Assembly (NCBI GenBank): GCA_023402175.1
Contig: JAEXCN010000221.1
Span: forward strand, 1-22,099
Length of the DNA: 22,099 nucleotides
Direction of reading: 5' to 3'
Source: Pseudomonadota bacterium
GTDB lineage: Bacteria > Myxococcota_A > Polyangia > Polyangiales > Polyangiaceae
Position numbers and translations under genes: made by a program. Below are positions 1-8,184 of this stretch, one piece after another; positions within the stretch are counted from its first letter, which is position 1; each line of letters starts with the position of its first letter. The notes beneath the pieces are model-generated. The model was not told the origin of the DNA and did not search any database. It saw only the letters and a list, made by a program, of their open reading frames with translations.

Positions 1-2
1 GC

Positions 3-536
3 GTTCGACCGTATCGCCCAGGCGATCCCGTCCGCGACCTGCACGCCAAGACGTGGGCGCGCACGGGCAAGCCGGCCATCCGCGAGTACCAGCAGGAGTA
101 CTTCACGCGCGTCGGCGTCGTGCTCGACACGAGCGCGAGCATGGCGCCCGATCTCCTCGAGGCAGCGATCGAGCTCGCGGCCGGCGTCGTCGCGCATCTG
201 TCGCGTGGAGAGGCCCTCATCGACGTCCTCGTCGTCGGGGAAGACGTGCATGAGCTGACACTCGGGCGGAGCCTCGGTTGGCTCGAGCAAGCCCTCGAGC
301 TGCTCGCATCGGTGCAGCCGGGACCCGAGCTGCATGCAAGCAAGCTGGTGACGAAGCTCGAACCGCACCTCGCACAGCTCTCGAGCGTCGTCGCCATCGT
401 CCCGCGGCAAGCGCCCGACTCGGAGCAGGCGCTCCTCGAGCTGACGCTGCGCGCGCAGGGCCTCGCTTGTACCCTGCTCGTCGTCGACGAGGAGCTCGCG
501 CGAGCAGTCCAAGCGGGCGAGGCGCTGTCGTGGTGA
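3..536 (+). CDS. DUF58 domain protein, C-terminal part (5' end off the window)
   Basis: The frame is open from the left edge to a TGA at 534-536, giving about 177 residues of a protein whose start is missing. The first visible residues carry the DUF58 signature: a 'RPYRPGDPVRDLH' stretch, then 'WARTGKPAIREY', near residues 2-35 of the visible part. A von Willebrand A-like fold follows, opening with 'VVLDTSASM', which is a DxSxS metal-site motif. DUF58 proteins are usually encoded next to MoxR AAA+ ATPases and transglutaminase-like membrane proteins, and a transglutaminase gene does follow directly here. The family's biochemical role is not well defined. The two genes touch: the stop codon TGA lies inside a possible GTG start of the next gene, so coupled translation is likely. 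The identification is firm, the function is not. Confidence 0.85.
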   Translation, partial: VRPYRPGDPVRDLHAKTWARTGKPAIREYQQEYFTRVGVVLDTSASMAPDLLEAAIELAAGVVAHLSRGEALIDVLVVGEDVHELTLGRSLGWLEQALELLASVQPGPELHASKLVTKLEPHLAQLSSVVAIVPRQAPDSEQALLELTLRAQGLACTLLVVDEELARAVQAGEALSW

Positions 537-555
537 GAGGCGCTGTCGTGGTGAG
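520..555 (+). repeat. Perfect 18-bp tandem duplication across a gene junction
   Basis: The 18-base unit AGGCGCTGTCGTGGTGAG occurs twice back to back, at 520-537 and 538-555. The first copy contains the stop codon of the DUF58 gene and possible GTG starts of the transglutaminase gene. The second copy repeats those GTG codons in the same frame, since 18 is a multiple of three. The downstream gene therefore has duplicated candidate initiation sites ahead of its ATG at 569. Confidence 0.9.
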
Positions 556-568
556 GGCCTCACTCGTG

Positions 569-2302
569 ATGCGCTTCCTCCCGGCCGCCTTTGCATCGGC
601 GGTGCTCGCGCTCGTCGTCGCGACGCACCCGCTCGCGGTCATCCCTCGGGCAATCGGGGTTGCCTGCGTGGTCGCCGCGTGGATCTCGGCCGCTCTCTTC
701 CAACGGAACGAGGTGCGTGCGCACACGACGGTCGTGCTCGCGATCGCGACGGTGATCGCGGCAGGCCAGGTCGACGCAGGCATCGTCTACGGCGTCGCGT
801 GCGTGATCTTCCTCCTCGTCTGCGTCGTCTCGATGCGCGCCGCGCGGACCGCGATGTCGATGGATCGAGATCGCCCGCGACAGCGTGCGATCGGACCGGC
901 CGTCGTCCTTCTCCTCGCGGCATCGGTCGTGACGGGGACCCTCGTCGTCGGCCTACCGCGGCTCGCCGAGCGCATCGAGCGACGCATCAGCGCGATGTTC
1001 GGCGTCGACAGCGCGGAGGCGACGGCCTTCTCGACGAAGATGGTCCTCGGATCGACGCGCGGCATGTTGCAGAGCGACACCATCGTCATGCGGATCGCCG
1101 GTGACCGTCCCGATTACCTGCGTGGCGCCGTCTATGACCACTACGACCCGCCGTTCTGGGTCACGACCCGGTTCGGTCGAGAGCGCCACGAGGTCGCTTC
1201 CGTCGCGCCACGCAGTGGTGCCGCAACGACGCAGATCACGCTCGTGCGCGGAGCTCCGAACGGCGAGGACATGAGGTGGTTCCTTCCCGCCGGTGCGTGC
1301 GATCTCGGCGTGGCTCGCGGCAAAGTGGAGGTCGATGCCTTCGGGGTCGCACGACGTGCGCGCGGAGACGATCCACCGACGCTCACGTACGGCACGACGG
1401 ACTGTGCGGTCGGTCCCGCTCCGGTCGCGCCGCCGTCGCCCAGCGATTTCGATCTCCCCCCGAGCGTGAGCCGCGCGCTCGCGCCGATTGCGAAGGGCTG
1501 GACGGTGGGAGCAACGACCGATCGCGAGAAGCTCCAGGCGATCGAGCGCGAGCTGTCACGCTTCGAATACTCGCTCGCAGTCGAGCACGGCCCGGGGACC
1601 GATCCCGTCGTCGACTTCGTGAGCGTGTACCGCGCCGGCCACTGCGAGATGTTCGCTTCGGCAATGGTCCTGATGGCGCGCACGCTGGGCATCCCCGCGC
1701 GCGTCGTCGGCGGATATCGCGTGACGGAGGTGAATCCGCTCACCGGAGTCGCCGTCGTTCGCGATCGCGACGCGCACGCGTGGGTCGAAGCGTGGGTCGA
1801 CGGCGCATGGCGCGGGTGGGATCCGACGCCTGCGAGCGAGACGTTCAGACGGCGCGCCGGAGCCTTCGACCACGCCGGCGACCTGCTCTCGAGCGCATTC
1901 GAGCGAATGGTGACGACGCTCGCGCGGCTCGGCCTGCTCGGCACCGCCGGCGTGCTCGTCGTCGTGGTCGTCTTCCTCGTCGCCGTGCGATGGCTCGGCG
2001 CACGCGTGCAGAAGCGCCGGCTGCGGAGCCGTGGCGATGCCGCCGCGAGCGCGCTTCCCCTGCCGTGCTTCGACGACCTCACGGATGCGCTCGCGCGCGC
2101 GGGTCACGAGCGTGACGTCTCGGAACCGATCGAGGTGTTCGCTCGACGCATCGAGCGAGCTCCCGCTGCGTGGGCTCGCGACGCGTCGAAGGCGCTCCTC
2201 GAGTACGCGAGCCTCCGCTACGGCAACGTGGGTGACGAGGCAGCCGTGGTTCGACTCCTGGACCGATCCGCCCGCGCGATCCGCGCCGCCGAGCAGACGT
2301 GA
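569..2302 (+). CDS. TgpA-like transmembrane transglutaminase-fold protein
   Basis: A 577-residue membrane protein counted from ATG 569; in-frame GTG codons at 533, 548, 551 and 566 are alternative starts. The N-terminus holds about five hydrophobic segments (roughly residues 4-130), as in the DUF3488/TgpA N-domain. A periplasmic transglutaminase core follows. Its catalytic triad is visible as Cys359 in 'GHCEMFA', His403 in 'DAHAWVEAW' and Asp418 in 'WDPTPA'. A further TM helix lies near 453-473, followed by a cytoplasmic tail resembling DUF4129 ('LLEYASLRYG'). This is the standard TgpA domain order. The substrate is unknown; the family is usually linked to the cell envelope. The gene is joined to the DUF58 gene upstream and converges on the crotonase gene downstream. 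The frame stays open back to 278, but that extension is Arg/Ala-rich and overlaps the DUF58 gene, so I reject it. Confidence 0.88.
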   Translation: MRFLPAAFASAVLALVVATHPLAVIPRAIGVACVVAAWISAALFQRNEVRAHTTVVLAIATVIAAGQVDAGIVYGVACVIFLLVCVVSMRAARTAMSMDRDRPRQRAIGPAVVLLLAASVVTGTLVVGLPRLAERIERRISAMFGVDSAEATAFSTKMVLGSTRGMLQSDTIVMRIAGDRPDYLRGAVYDHYDPPFWVTTRFGRERHEVASVAPRSGAATTQITLVRGAPNGEDMRWFLPAGACDLGVARGKVEVDAFGVARRARGDDPPTLTYGTTDCAVGPAPVAPPSPSDFDLPPSVSRALAPIAKGWTVGATTDREKLQAIERELSRFEYSLAVEHGPGTDPVVDFVSVYRAGHCEMFASAMVLMARTLGIPARVVGGYRVTEVNPLTGVAVVRDRDAHAWVEAWVDGAWRGWDPTPASETFRRRAGAFDHAGDLLSSAFERMVTTLARLGLLGTAGVLVVVVVFLVAVRWLGARVQKRRLRSRGDAAASALPLPCFDDLTDALARAGHERDVSEPIEVFARRIERAPAAWARDASKALLEYASLRYGNVGDEAAVVRLLDRSARAIRAAEQT

Positions 2303-2326
2303 GCGTGGGCGGCCTCGGCCGCGCTC
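2301..2326. terminator. Possible bidirectional terminator hairpin between convergent genes
   Basis: Between the stop of the transglutaminase gene (2302) and the stop of the crotonase gene (2325), a GC-rich inverted repeat can fold. GAGC (2301-2304) pairs with GCTC (2323-2326), and GCGGC (2309-2313) pairs with GCCGC (2318-2322) around a CTCG loop, leaving a 4-base bulge on the left arm. On the plus strand a short T-run (TTTT, about 2335-2338) lies a few bases beyond. The placement suits a shared terminator, but the stem is short and the T-run weak. Confidence 0.35.
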
Positions 2327-3023
2327 AGCGACGCTTTTCGAGGACGGAGAGGAGCGCGGCACGTCGCTCGGGCGAGGCCCAGTACGGGATCGTGTCCTCG
2401 CGGAACTTCCTTCGATCCTCCTCGGCGATCTCGAGGCGCGGACGGAGAAGGAGCTTCGTCGCGGCGTAGATGTCACGCGGATGCGAAGCGAGCTTCGACA
2501 GCATCATGCGCGCGACGGGCTCCTCGCCGATCACGTCGACGAGACCGAGCGCGCGCGCTTCCTCCGCCGTGTACAGAGCGGCTTCGAGCAGCACACGCTC
2601 GAGCGCGGGCGCGGTCATGCGCGCGCGGACCATCGCGTAGGTGAGCGGCGGGAAGCGGAGCCCGAGCGCGACCTCGTTGAGGCCGATGCGCACGCCCTCG
2701 CGCGCGGTCATCACGCGGATGTCCGCGCAGAGAGCGAGGACACATCCGCCGGCGATCGCATGGCCGTTGATCCACGCGACGACGGGCGCCGGGTACTCGT
2801 AGAGCGCCTTCACGAGATCCTCGAGCGCGCCGAGGAACGTCGTCATGCCGGCGACGTCGAGGCTCGACACTTCCTTGAGGTTGAGCCCTGCAGAGAACGC
2901 GTCGCCATCGCCCGTGAGGAAGATGGGCTCGTCCTTGGCGTCGCGAACCTCCGCGAGCGTGCGCTGCATGAGCGCGGTCGAGAGGGAGTTCTTTCCGGCG
3001 CCCGAGAGAATGATGGTCTTCAC
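2325..3023 (-). CDS. Enoyl-CoA hydratase/isomerase (crotonase) family protein
   Basis: 232 residues, GTG start at 3023. The crotonase fold is clear. The first oxyanion-hole segment is 'AFSAGLNLKE' (residues 42-51). The second is 'INGHAIAGGC' (85-94). Then comes 'LNEVALGL' with Glu117. In classical hydratases two glutamates act: one just after the GGxC turn and one in the 'PE' motif about 20 residues later. Here the first position is Val95 and only Glu117 remains. That pattern fits enoyl-CoA isomerases or other crotonases better than a true hydratase. The C-terminal helical region is present, and the length is a little short for the family (about 250-260). The gene stands alone, divergent from pckG. 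The ribosome-binding site upstream is weak. Family assignment is firm; the exact reaction is open. Confidence 0.85.
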   Translation of the reverse strand: MKTIILSGAGKNSLSTALMQRTLAEVRDAKDEPIFLTGDGDAFSAGLNLKEVSSLDVAGMTTFLGALEDLVKALYEYPAPVVAWINGHAIAGGCVLALCADIRVMTAREGVRIGLNEVALGLRFPPLTYAMVRARMTAPALERVLLEAALYTAEEARALGLVDVIGEEPVARMMLSKLASHPRDIYAATKLLLRPRLEIAEEDRRKFREDTIPYWASPERRAALLSVLEKRR

Positions 3024-3188
3024 GAATGGCCGAGATAGCGCAGCGCGTAAGCGCTCGCACGCTTGGGTAGCACCGCAGGTCTGAGTGTCGCGGCCGCCCC
3101 GAAGGATGCGCTAGGAAATACCGCCGCACGTGTTGCAGAGCTTTGATGGTGGGTGCACGTCAGTGAAAGCTGCGGTAAAGACGGCACC
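3024..3188. other. Divergent intergenic region between crotonase gene and pckG
   Basis: 165 bases separate the GTG start of the crotonase gene from the ATG of pckG. Both promoters should lie here, but I see no convincing -35/-10 pair or operator. The part nearest pckG (about 3110-3160) is less GC-rich than its surroundings, which is where a promoter would be expected. Confidence 0.4.
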
Positions 3189-5000
3189 ATGAGCGTCGCT
3201 TCCATTCCACAGGATCCGTCGGGCAAACCTCTCACGAAGAATGAGCATCTGCTCAAGTGGGTCGCGGAAATGGCCGCGCTCACGAAGCCGGAGCGCATCG
3301 TCTGGTGCGATGGGAGCGAGGCCGAGAAGCTGCGGATGACCGACGAGGCCGTCGCGCAGAAGATCATCGAGCCGCTCAACCAGGAGAAGCTCCCGGGTTG
3401 CTATCTCCACCGCTCGAACCCGAACGACGTCGCGCGCGTCGAGCAGCTCACCTTCATCTGCACGCCGACGAAGGACGAGGCGGGGCCGACGAACAACTGG
3501 ATGGCGCCGGCGGAGGGCTACGCCAAGCTCGGCAAGCTCTTCGACGGCTCGATGAAGGGCCGCACGATGTACGTCATCCCGTACGTCATGGGGCCGGTCG
3601 GCTCGAAGATGTCGAAGGTCGGCATCGAGCTCACCGACAGCATCTACGTCGTCTTGAACATGCGGATCATGACCCGCATGGGTCGCGCAGCGCTCGACAT
3701 GCTGGGCGATTCGAACGACTTCAACCGCGGTCTGCACTCGACGCTCGATTGCAACCCGGAGCGCCGTTTCATCTGCCACTTCCCGCAGGACAACACGATC
3801 TGGTCCGTCGGCTCCGGCTACGGCGGCAACGTCCTCCTCGGCAAGAAGTGCCTCGCGCTCCGCATCGGCAGCTATCTCGGGAACCAGGAGGGTTGGCTCG
3901 CCGAGCACATGCTCATCCTCGGCGTCGAGAGCCCCGAGGGCGAGATGACGTACGTCGCGGCGGCGTTCCCGAGCGCGTGCGGCAAGACGAACTTCGCGAT
4001 GATGATCCCGCCCAAGCGCTTCAAGGGCTGGAAGATCTGGACCGTCGGCGACGACATCGCGTGGATGCGCGTCGGTGAAGACGGCCGCCTCTATGCCGTG
4101 AACCCCGAGAACGGCTACTTCGGCGTCGCGCCGGGCACGAGCTACGAGTCGAACCCGAACGCGATGAAGACGGTCATGCGCGACACGATCTTCACGAACG
4201 TGGCGCGCACGCCCGACGGCGACGTCTGGTGGGAGGGCAAGGACGGCCCGGTGCCGCCGGAGCTCATCGACTGGAAGGGCAACCCGTGGACCTCGAAGTC
4301 GACGGAGAAGGCCGCGCATCCGAACGCGCGCTTCACCGCACCGGCGACGAACAACCCGTGCCTCTCGCGCTTCTACGACGACCCGAACGGTGTCCCGATC
4401 AGCGCGATCATCTTCGGTGGCCGCCGCGCGACGACCGTGCCGCTCGTCATGCAGGCGTTCTCCTGGATGCACGGCGTCTTCATGGGCGCGACGCTCGGCT
4501 CGGAGACGACGGCAGCGGCGACCGGCAAGGTCGGCATCGTCCGCCGCGACCCGTTCGCGATGCTTCCGTTCTGCGGATACAACATGGGCGAGTACTTCCA
4601 GCACTGGCTGCAGATGCAGTCGGCGCTGACGCAGCCGCCGAAGTTCTTCCTCGTCAACTGGTTCCGCAAGGACCAGAACGGCAAGTTCCTCTGGCCAGGC
4701 TTCGGCGAGAACATGCGCGTCCTCAAGTGGATCGTCGACCGCGCGCGTCTGCGCGTCGGTGGTCAGGAGACGCTCTTCGGCTGGGTGCCGAAGGCGGGTG
4801 ATCTCGATCTCTCCGGCCTCGACATCCCGGCGGAGAAGGTCGACGAGGCGACGCACATCAATCTCGACGAGTGGCAGAAGGAGATCGAGTCGTACCGCGA
4901 GTTCTTCGAGACGATCGGCCAGTCGATGCCGCGCGCGCTCAAGCTCCACAACGAGCTCCTCCTCGCCCGCATCGAGGCAGTGAAGGGCGGGCACGGCTGA
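3189..5000 (+). CDS. pckG: Phosphoenolpyruvate carboxykinase (GTP)
   Basis: 603 residues from ATG 3189, close to the usual ~600-620 of GTP-type PEPCK. The enzyme converts oxaloacetate plus GTP to PEP, GDP and CO2, the entry step of gluconeogenesis, in the cytoplasm. Visible landmarks are 'GPTNNWM' near the N-terminus, the R-loop region 'ICHFPQDN', and the P-loop 'FPSACGKTNFAMM' with the hyper-reactive Cys264 and Lys266. The metal-site 'VGDDIAWM' (GDD at 287-289), 'GKVGIVRRDPFAM', and the guanine-pocket region 'NWFRKDQNGKFLWPGFGENM' are also present. An in-frame GTG at 3153 would add 12 residues. I prefer the ATG because the conserved family N-terminus begins just after it; no strong Shine-Dalgarno decides the matter. 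A strong hairpin follows the stop. Confidence 0.97.
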   Translation: MSVASIPQDPSGKPLTKNEHLLKWVAEMAALTKPERIVWCDGSEAEKLRMTDEAVAQKIIEPLNQEKLPGCYLHRSNPNDVARVEQLTFICTPTKDEAGPTNNWMAPAEGYAKLGKLFDGSMKGRTMYVIPYVMGPVGSKMSKVGIELTDSIYVVLNMRIMTRMGRAALDMLGDSNDFNRGLHSTLDCNPERRFICHFPQDNTIWSVGSGYGGNVLLGKKCLALRIGSYLGNQEGWLAEHMLILGVESPEGEMTYVAAAFPSACGKTNFAMMIPPKRFKGWKIWTVGDDIAWMRVGEDGRLYAVNPENGYFGVAPGTSYESNPNAMKTVMRDTIFTNVARTPDGDVWWEGKDGPVPPELIDWKGNPWTSKSTEKAAHPNARFTAPATNNPCLSRFYDDPNGVPISAIIFGGRRATTVPLVMQAFSWMHGVFMGATLGSETTAAATGKVGIVRRDPFAMLPFCGYNMGEYFQHWLQMQSALTQPPKFFLVNWFRKDQNGKFLWPGFGENMRVLKWIVDRARLRVGGQETLFGWVPKAGDLDLSGLDIPAEKVDEATHINLDEWQKEIESYREFFETIGQSMPRALKLHNELLLARIEAVKGGHG

Positions 5001-5012
5001 TACGACGATCGA

Positions 5013-5045
5013 CGAGGCACGCGACGAACAGCGTCGCGTGCCTCG
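5013..5045 (+). terminator. Strong 14-bp hairpin behind pckG
   Basis: A perfect inverted repeat: the left arm 5013-5026 (CGAGGCACGCGACG) pairs with the right arm 5032-5045 (CGTCGCGTGCCTCG) around a 5-base loop. It begins 12 bases after the pckG stop. There is no real T-tract after it, only a short TTT near 5061. It is probably a transcription terminator or an mRNA 3'-end stabiliser for pckG. Confidence 0.65.
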
Positions 5046-5096
5046 CCGTCACGAAGACTCGTTTGCCGCTGCGCTCCGCCCGGTAGAATCGCGGGC

Positions 5097-6395
5097 ATGC
5101 ACGCAGACGACGCGCGAGATCTCCTCGAGCGCGTGAGCAAGGCCCTCACGACGCTGAAGACGAGGGGCAATCTCCTCGAAGACATCGCGTGGTCGCGCGA
5201 GGTCGAGGAGCGGTTCTTTGCGGCCAAGTGCACGCGGCTTCCTGACCCGGAATACGCGGTCGATCGCGATGCGCTCGAGGACGAGAGCGCGAGGCTCGAG
5301 CGTCTCGCGCGTTCGATCGAGGGCGACGAGCCCATCCCGATCTACCTCCGGGCTTCCGTCCGATCCGCGGTCGACCGCAACCGCCTCCTCGTCAACATCG
5401 GGACGAAGGCGTTCGGCGACATTTCTCGCGAGATCTACGGCGGCGCCCGGACGACCTCGTGGGGCGATCCGAACGGAGCCCACTGCCCACGCAACGTCGA
5501 TCTCGCCGACCACCTCCTCGAACGCCTGCGCATGCACGGCTGGGACGAAGCGAAGGACGAGGCGCCGAAACGGCATACGGCCGAACAGCTCGCCGCCGAG
5601 CTCGAGGCACGCATCGCGGCGCATCGGCCGAAGATCGACGTCGACGTCGTGCTCGACGATCGCTGCACCGCAAAGGCGATCGCGGGAATGACGCGCGTGC
5701 GCATCCGCCCCGACGCGACCTTCGAGCCGTGGGAGGCCGAGGGCCTGTTCGTGCACGAGGTCGAGACGCACGCGTTCACGGCGCAGAACGGGGCGAGCCA
5801 GCCGCTCGCGCCCTTCCTCAAGTCCGGTGGACCACGGACGACGCCGACGCAAGAAGGCCTCGCCGTGTTCGCGGAGCTCCATCATCGAGCGCTCGCGACG
5901 CCGCGGCTCGAGCGGCTCGCCGTGCGCGTGAAGATGGTCGAGATGGCCGAGGACGGCGCGAGCTTCCTCGATCTGTTCCGCTGGCTCGTCGAGCGCGGGT
6001 CGTCTCCGCGCGATGCGTACCTCGACGCGGCTCGCATCTGTCGTGGCGGGCTCGTCTCCGGCGGCGCGCCGTTCACGAAGGACGCGTGTTACCTGGCCGG
6101 CCTCCTCCACGTCTACGCGTTCCTGTCCACGTTCGTCCGCGCGGGCTTCCGCGACGAGGTGGAGATGCTCGTCGCGGGTCGCATCGCGCTCGATGACGTC
6201 ATCGCGCTCGTCGAGCTGCGCAACATCGGCCTCTTGTCGCGCCCGAAGCACCGCCCCTCGTGGCTCGATCGCTGGTCGACGCTCCTCCCCTACTTCGCGT
6301 TCACCTCGTTCATGGGCGAGGTGCACCTCCGTCCGGTGGAGGAGCACTACCAGCGTCTCATCGCGCTCGCGGCCGCAGCGCGACCTTCGGCGTGA
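5097..6395 (+). CDS. DUF1704 / QEGLA-motif zinc metallopeptidase-like protein
   Basis: 432 residues, ATG at 5097. The protein carries both hallmarks of the DUF1704 family, often annotated 'flavohemoglobin expression-modulating QEGLA motif protein'. The first is an HExxxH zinc motif, 'HEVETH' (His220, Glu221, His225). The second is 'TPTQEGLA' with Glu253, the likely third metal ligand. The same fold and HExxxH motif occur in the eukaryotic MATCAP/KIAA0895 tubulin detyrosinases, so a peptidase acting on protein or peptide C-termini is plausible. The bacterial substrate is unknown. The protein has no signal peptide or TM segment and is probably cytoplasmic. It lies behind the pckG hairpin, so it may have its own promoter in 5046-5096. 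Its last 38 bases overlap the 3' end of the convergent IgGFc-domain gene. Family assignment is firm; the peptidase role is inferred from motifs. Confidence 0.88.
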   Translation: MHADDARDLLERVSKALTTLKTRGNLLEDIAWSREVEERFFAAKCTRLPDPEYAVDRDALEDESARLERLARSIEGDEPIPIYLRASVRSAVDRNRLLVNIGTKAFGDISREIYGGARTTSWGDPNGAHCPRNVDLADHLLERLRMHGWDEAKDEAPKRHTAEQLAAELEARIAAHRPKIDVDVVLDDRCTAKAIAGMTRVRIRPDATFEPWEAEGLFVHEVETHAFTAQNGASQPLAPFLKSGGPRTTPTQEGLAVFAELHHRALATPRLERLAVRVKMVEMAEDGASFLDLFRWLVERGSSPRDAYLDAARICRGGLVSGGAPFTKDACYLAGLLHVYAFLSTFVRAGFRDEVEMLVAGRIALDDVIALVELRNIGLLSRPKHRPSWLDRWSTLLPYFAFTSFMGEVHLRPVEEHYQRLIALAAAARPSA

Positions 6396-8184
6396 GCGGT
6401 GAGATGACGAGCTTCCGCTGCGCCATTCCCCCGGGGTACGCGTAGCTCGCGCGTTCGTCCCAGCCCCACAACGTCGCCGTGAACGCGCCCTCGCTGCGCA
6501 TCCGATGGAGGCCGGTCTGGCAGACGCGATCGCCGAACTTCTCACCCGGTCCCCTGTCGTGGCCAAGGTCGACTCGGACGTATTCGTAGAGCCCGCGCGT
6601 GCCGACGGGGCGAAAGCCAGTCAGATTGCCGGCGCACTCGAGCCAGACGTCCTTGAAGACTCCGTCCGTCTTCGCGCGCACGACCACGAGGGACGTGTCG
6701 CCGTACGTCGGATCCGCGTAGAAGCTGTACGCGTTCAAGTACTGGCCGGCGGGGACCACGTTGACGAACTCGGGATCGCCGCGACCTCCATATTCGGTGT
6801 TGCCGCCCGAAAGGCCGTCGAAGCCCTGAAAGGCGCCGCTCATATAGGCTGCAACGTAGACGGGATGATCGGCGTCCTGCGTTCGAACGACGAACGGTTC
6901 GCCCGTGCCTTGGACGAACGTCGCCACCTGACCCGCGGACATCGAGAGCGGCGCTCCGACGGGCGCGACCGGATCGTAGTCGAGGACGGTGCCGTCACGC
7001 GCTGCGACGATGCGATACCCCATCAGCTCGTGCTCGTTGCCGAGACGCGGGCGATAGCCGATGCCGACGTACTCCGAGCCCCACTGATCGAAGGCGGGGA
7101 TCTGTTGATTCAGCGTGTCACAGGCGCCGCCGGTGACCGGGATGTCGGCACACGAGTTCCCTCCGAAGAGCGTCGTCGGCTTCGTCGAGGTGACGATGCT
7201 GCCGGAGAGCTCTTCGGTCTGCGCGAGCTGCAGAATCTGCCCTCGCCCGATCTTGTAGGAGGCCGGGGTGCCAGCGAGCGTACCGACGACGCCGGAGCCG
7301 TCTTGAAGATCGCGCGTCGGGTAAATCGTCACCTCCGTGTCGTCCTCGGAGGCGAAGATCTGGGCGCTCGGAACGCCGTTCCGTCCAGCCTCCCAGCCAT
7401 TGACGATGATGTGCTGCTTCGACCATGTCGGGACGGGCAGAAGCAACGTCGCGGACGGGATGAAGCTCGCAGCACCGCCGAAAGGGTACATCGAGGTGAC
7501 CGCGACGGGGACGTTCGACTTCAAGCGAAACGCAGCGCCAAACCCGGTGCCATCCGGCAGCCGATCCGAATACGAGAGAGGCACGACCTCGTCGGGGCAA
7601 GGCGATCGCGTCCCGAGATAGGCGGTGCCCGGCGGGAGGTCGGAGACGAAGACGACCACACTCTCGCCAGCCGGTACGGGGCCCTGATGCGGGATCAGCT
7701 CGGCGGTGCCCGGATTCGTTCGATATGCCGCCTTCGAGACATCGAACGACTCCCCTTCGAGCTCGATGTTGAGCTCGGCCGGCACTGCCGACGTATTGAC
7801 GACGTAGACGGCATGGCACGACTGCGCGAAGTTCTTCTTGAACCGCGGAGTCTGGAAGTAGAACTCGCACCCGTCCGAGCGCCGATCCGCCGCCGCCGCT
7901 GCGCAGGGCTCCTGGCAGCGCGCCTCGCCACACGCGAGGGTCTCGGAACACCTTTCGACGATCTCCCCGGTACACGCGCTAATGACCGCGCGCCCATCGA
8001 GCGAACATTGGAATCGACAGTCGGGCGTATCGTCGCCCGCGTCGTTCACGAGTGGCGGCGGGGGCGCTTCGAATCCGCTACGGTCGTTTCCGCAGGCGAA
8101 GCCCGCGAGCACCGAGACGCCCACGAGGACGAAGGCTGTCAGGGCACCAACGCGCCTCCCGTTCGTCATGACGATATCGCTCAT
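6358..8184 (-). CDS. IgGFc-binding-domain lipoprotein, cassette 1
   Basis: 608 residues, ATG at 8184, sharing ATGA with the stop of the RCC1 gene upstream. An AGGAAG ribosome-binding site lies about 11 bases before the start. The N-terminus is a signal sequence ending in a lipobox-like '..LAGFAC' (Cys31), followed by a short Pro/Asp linker. Next is a small domain with eight cysteines (about residues 56-107). The rest matches the bacterial IgGFc-binding N-terminal domain: 'PFGGAASFIPSATLLLP', then a 'W..EY' segment, 'AGQVATF', 'PVYVAAYMSG', and a closing 'YAYPGGM'. The domain was named from human FCGBP; its bacterial ligands are unknown. It is the last gene of the sigma-factor operon, and its 3' end runs 38 bases into the convergent DUF1704 gene. 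It is paralogous to the protein at 15917-17713. The lipobox is imperfect (Gly at -3), so lipidation is likely but unproven. Confidence 0.85.
   Translation of the reverse strand: MSDIVMTNGRRVGALTAFVLVGVSVLAGFACGNDRSGFEAPPPPLVNDAGDDTPDCRFQCSLDGRAVISACTGEIVERCSETLACGEARCQEPCAAAAADRRSDGCEFYFQTPRFKKNFAQSCHAVYVVNTSAVPAELNIELEGESFDVSKAAYRTNPGTAELIPHQGPVPAGESVVVFVSDLPPGTAYLGTRSPCPDEVVPLSYSDRLPDGTGFGAAFRLKSNVPVAVTSMYPFGGAASFIPSATLLLPVPTWSKQHIIVNGWEAGRNGVPSAQIFASEDDTEVTIYPTRDLQDGSGVVGTLAGTPASYKIGRGQILQLAQTEELSGSIVTSTKPTTLFGGNSCADIPVTGGACDTLNQQIPAFDQWGSEYVGIGYRPRLGNEHELMGYRIVAARDGTVLDYDPVAPVGAPLSMSAGQVATFVQGTGEPFVVRTQDADHPVYVAAYMSGAFQGFDGLSGGNTEYGGRGDPEFVNVVPAGQYLNAYSFYADPTYGDTSLVVVRAKTDGVFKDVWLECAGNLTGFRPVGTRGLYEYVRVDLGHDRGPGEKFGDRVCQTGLHRMRSEGAFTATLWGWDERASYAYPGGMAQRKLVISPLTPKVALRPRAR

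Noticed and set aside
278..568. 97-codon N-terminal extension of the transglutaminase
   Set aside because: It overlaps the DUF58 gene, is Arg/Ala-rich and comes before a natural membrane-protein N-terminus at ATG 569.
3153..3188. Upstream GTG start for pckG
   Set aside because: The family's N-terminus aligns from just after ATG 3189, and the extra 12 residues have no counterpart I recognise.
3111..4994. A 627-codon open frame antisense to pckG
   Set aside because: Composition is Arg/Leu/Ala/Asp/Val-rich with no recognisable domain; it mirrors the strongly GC-biased codons of pckG on the opposite strand.
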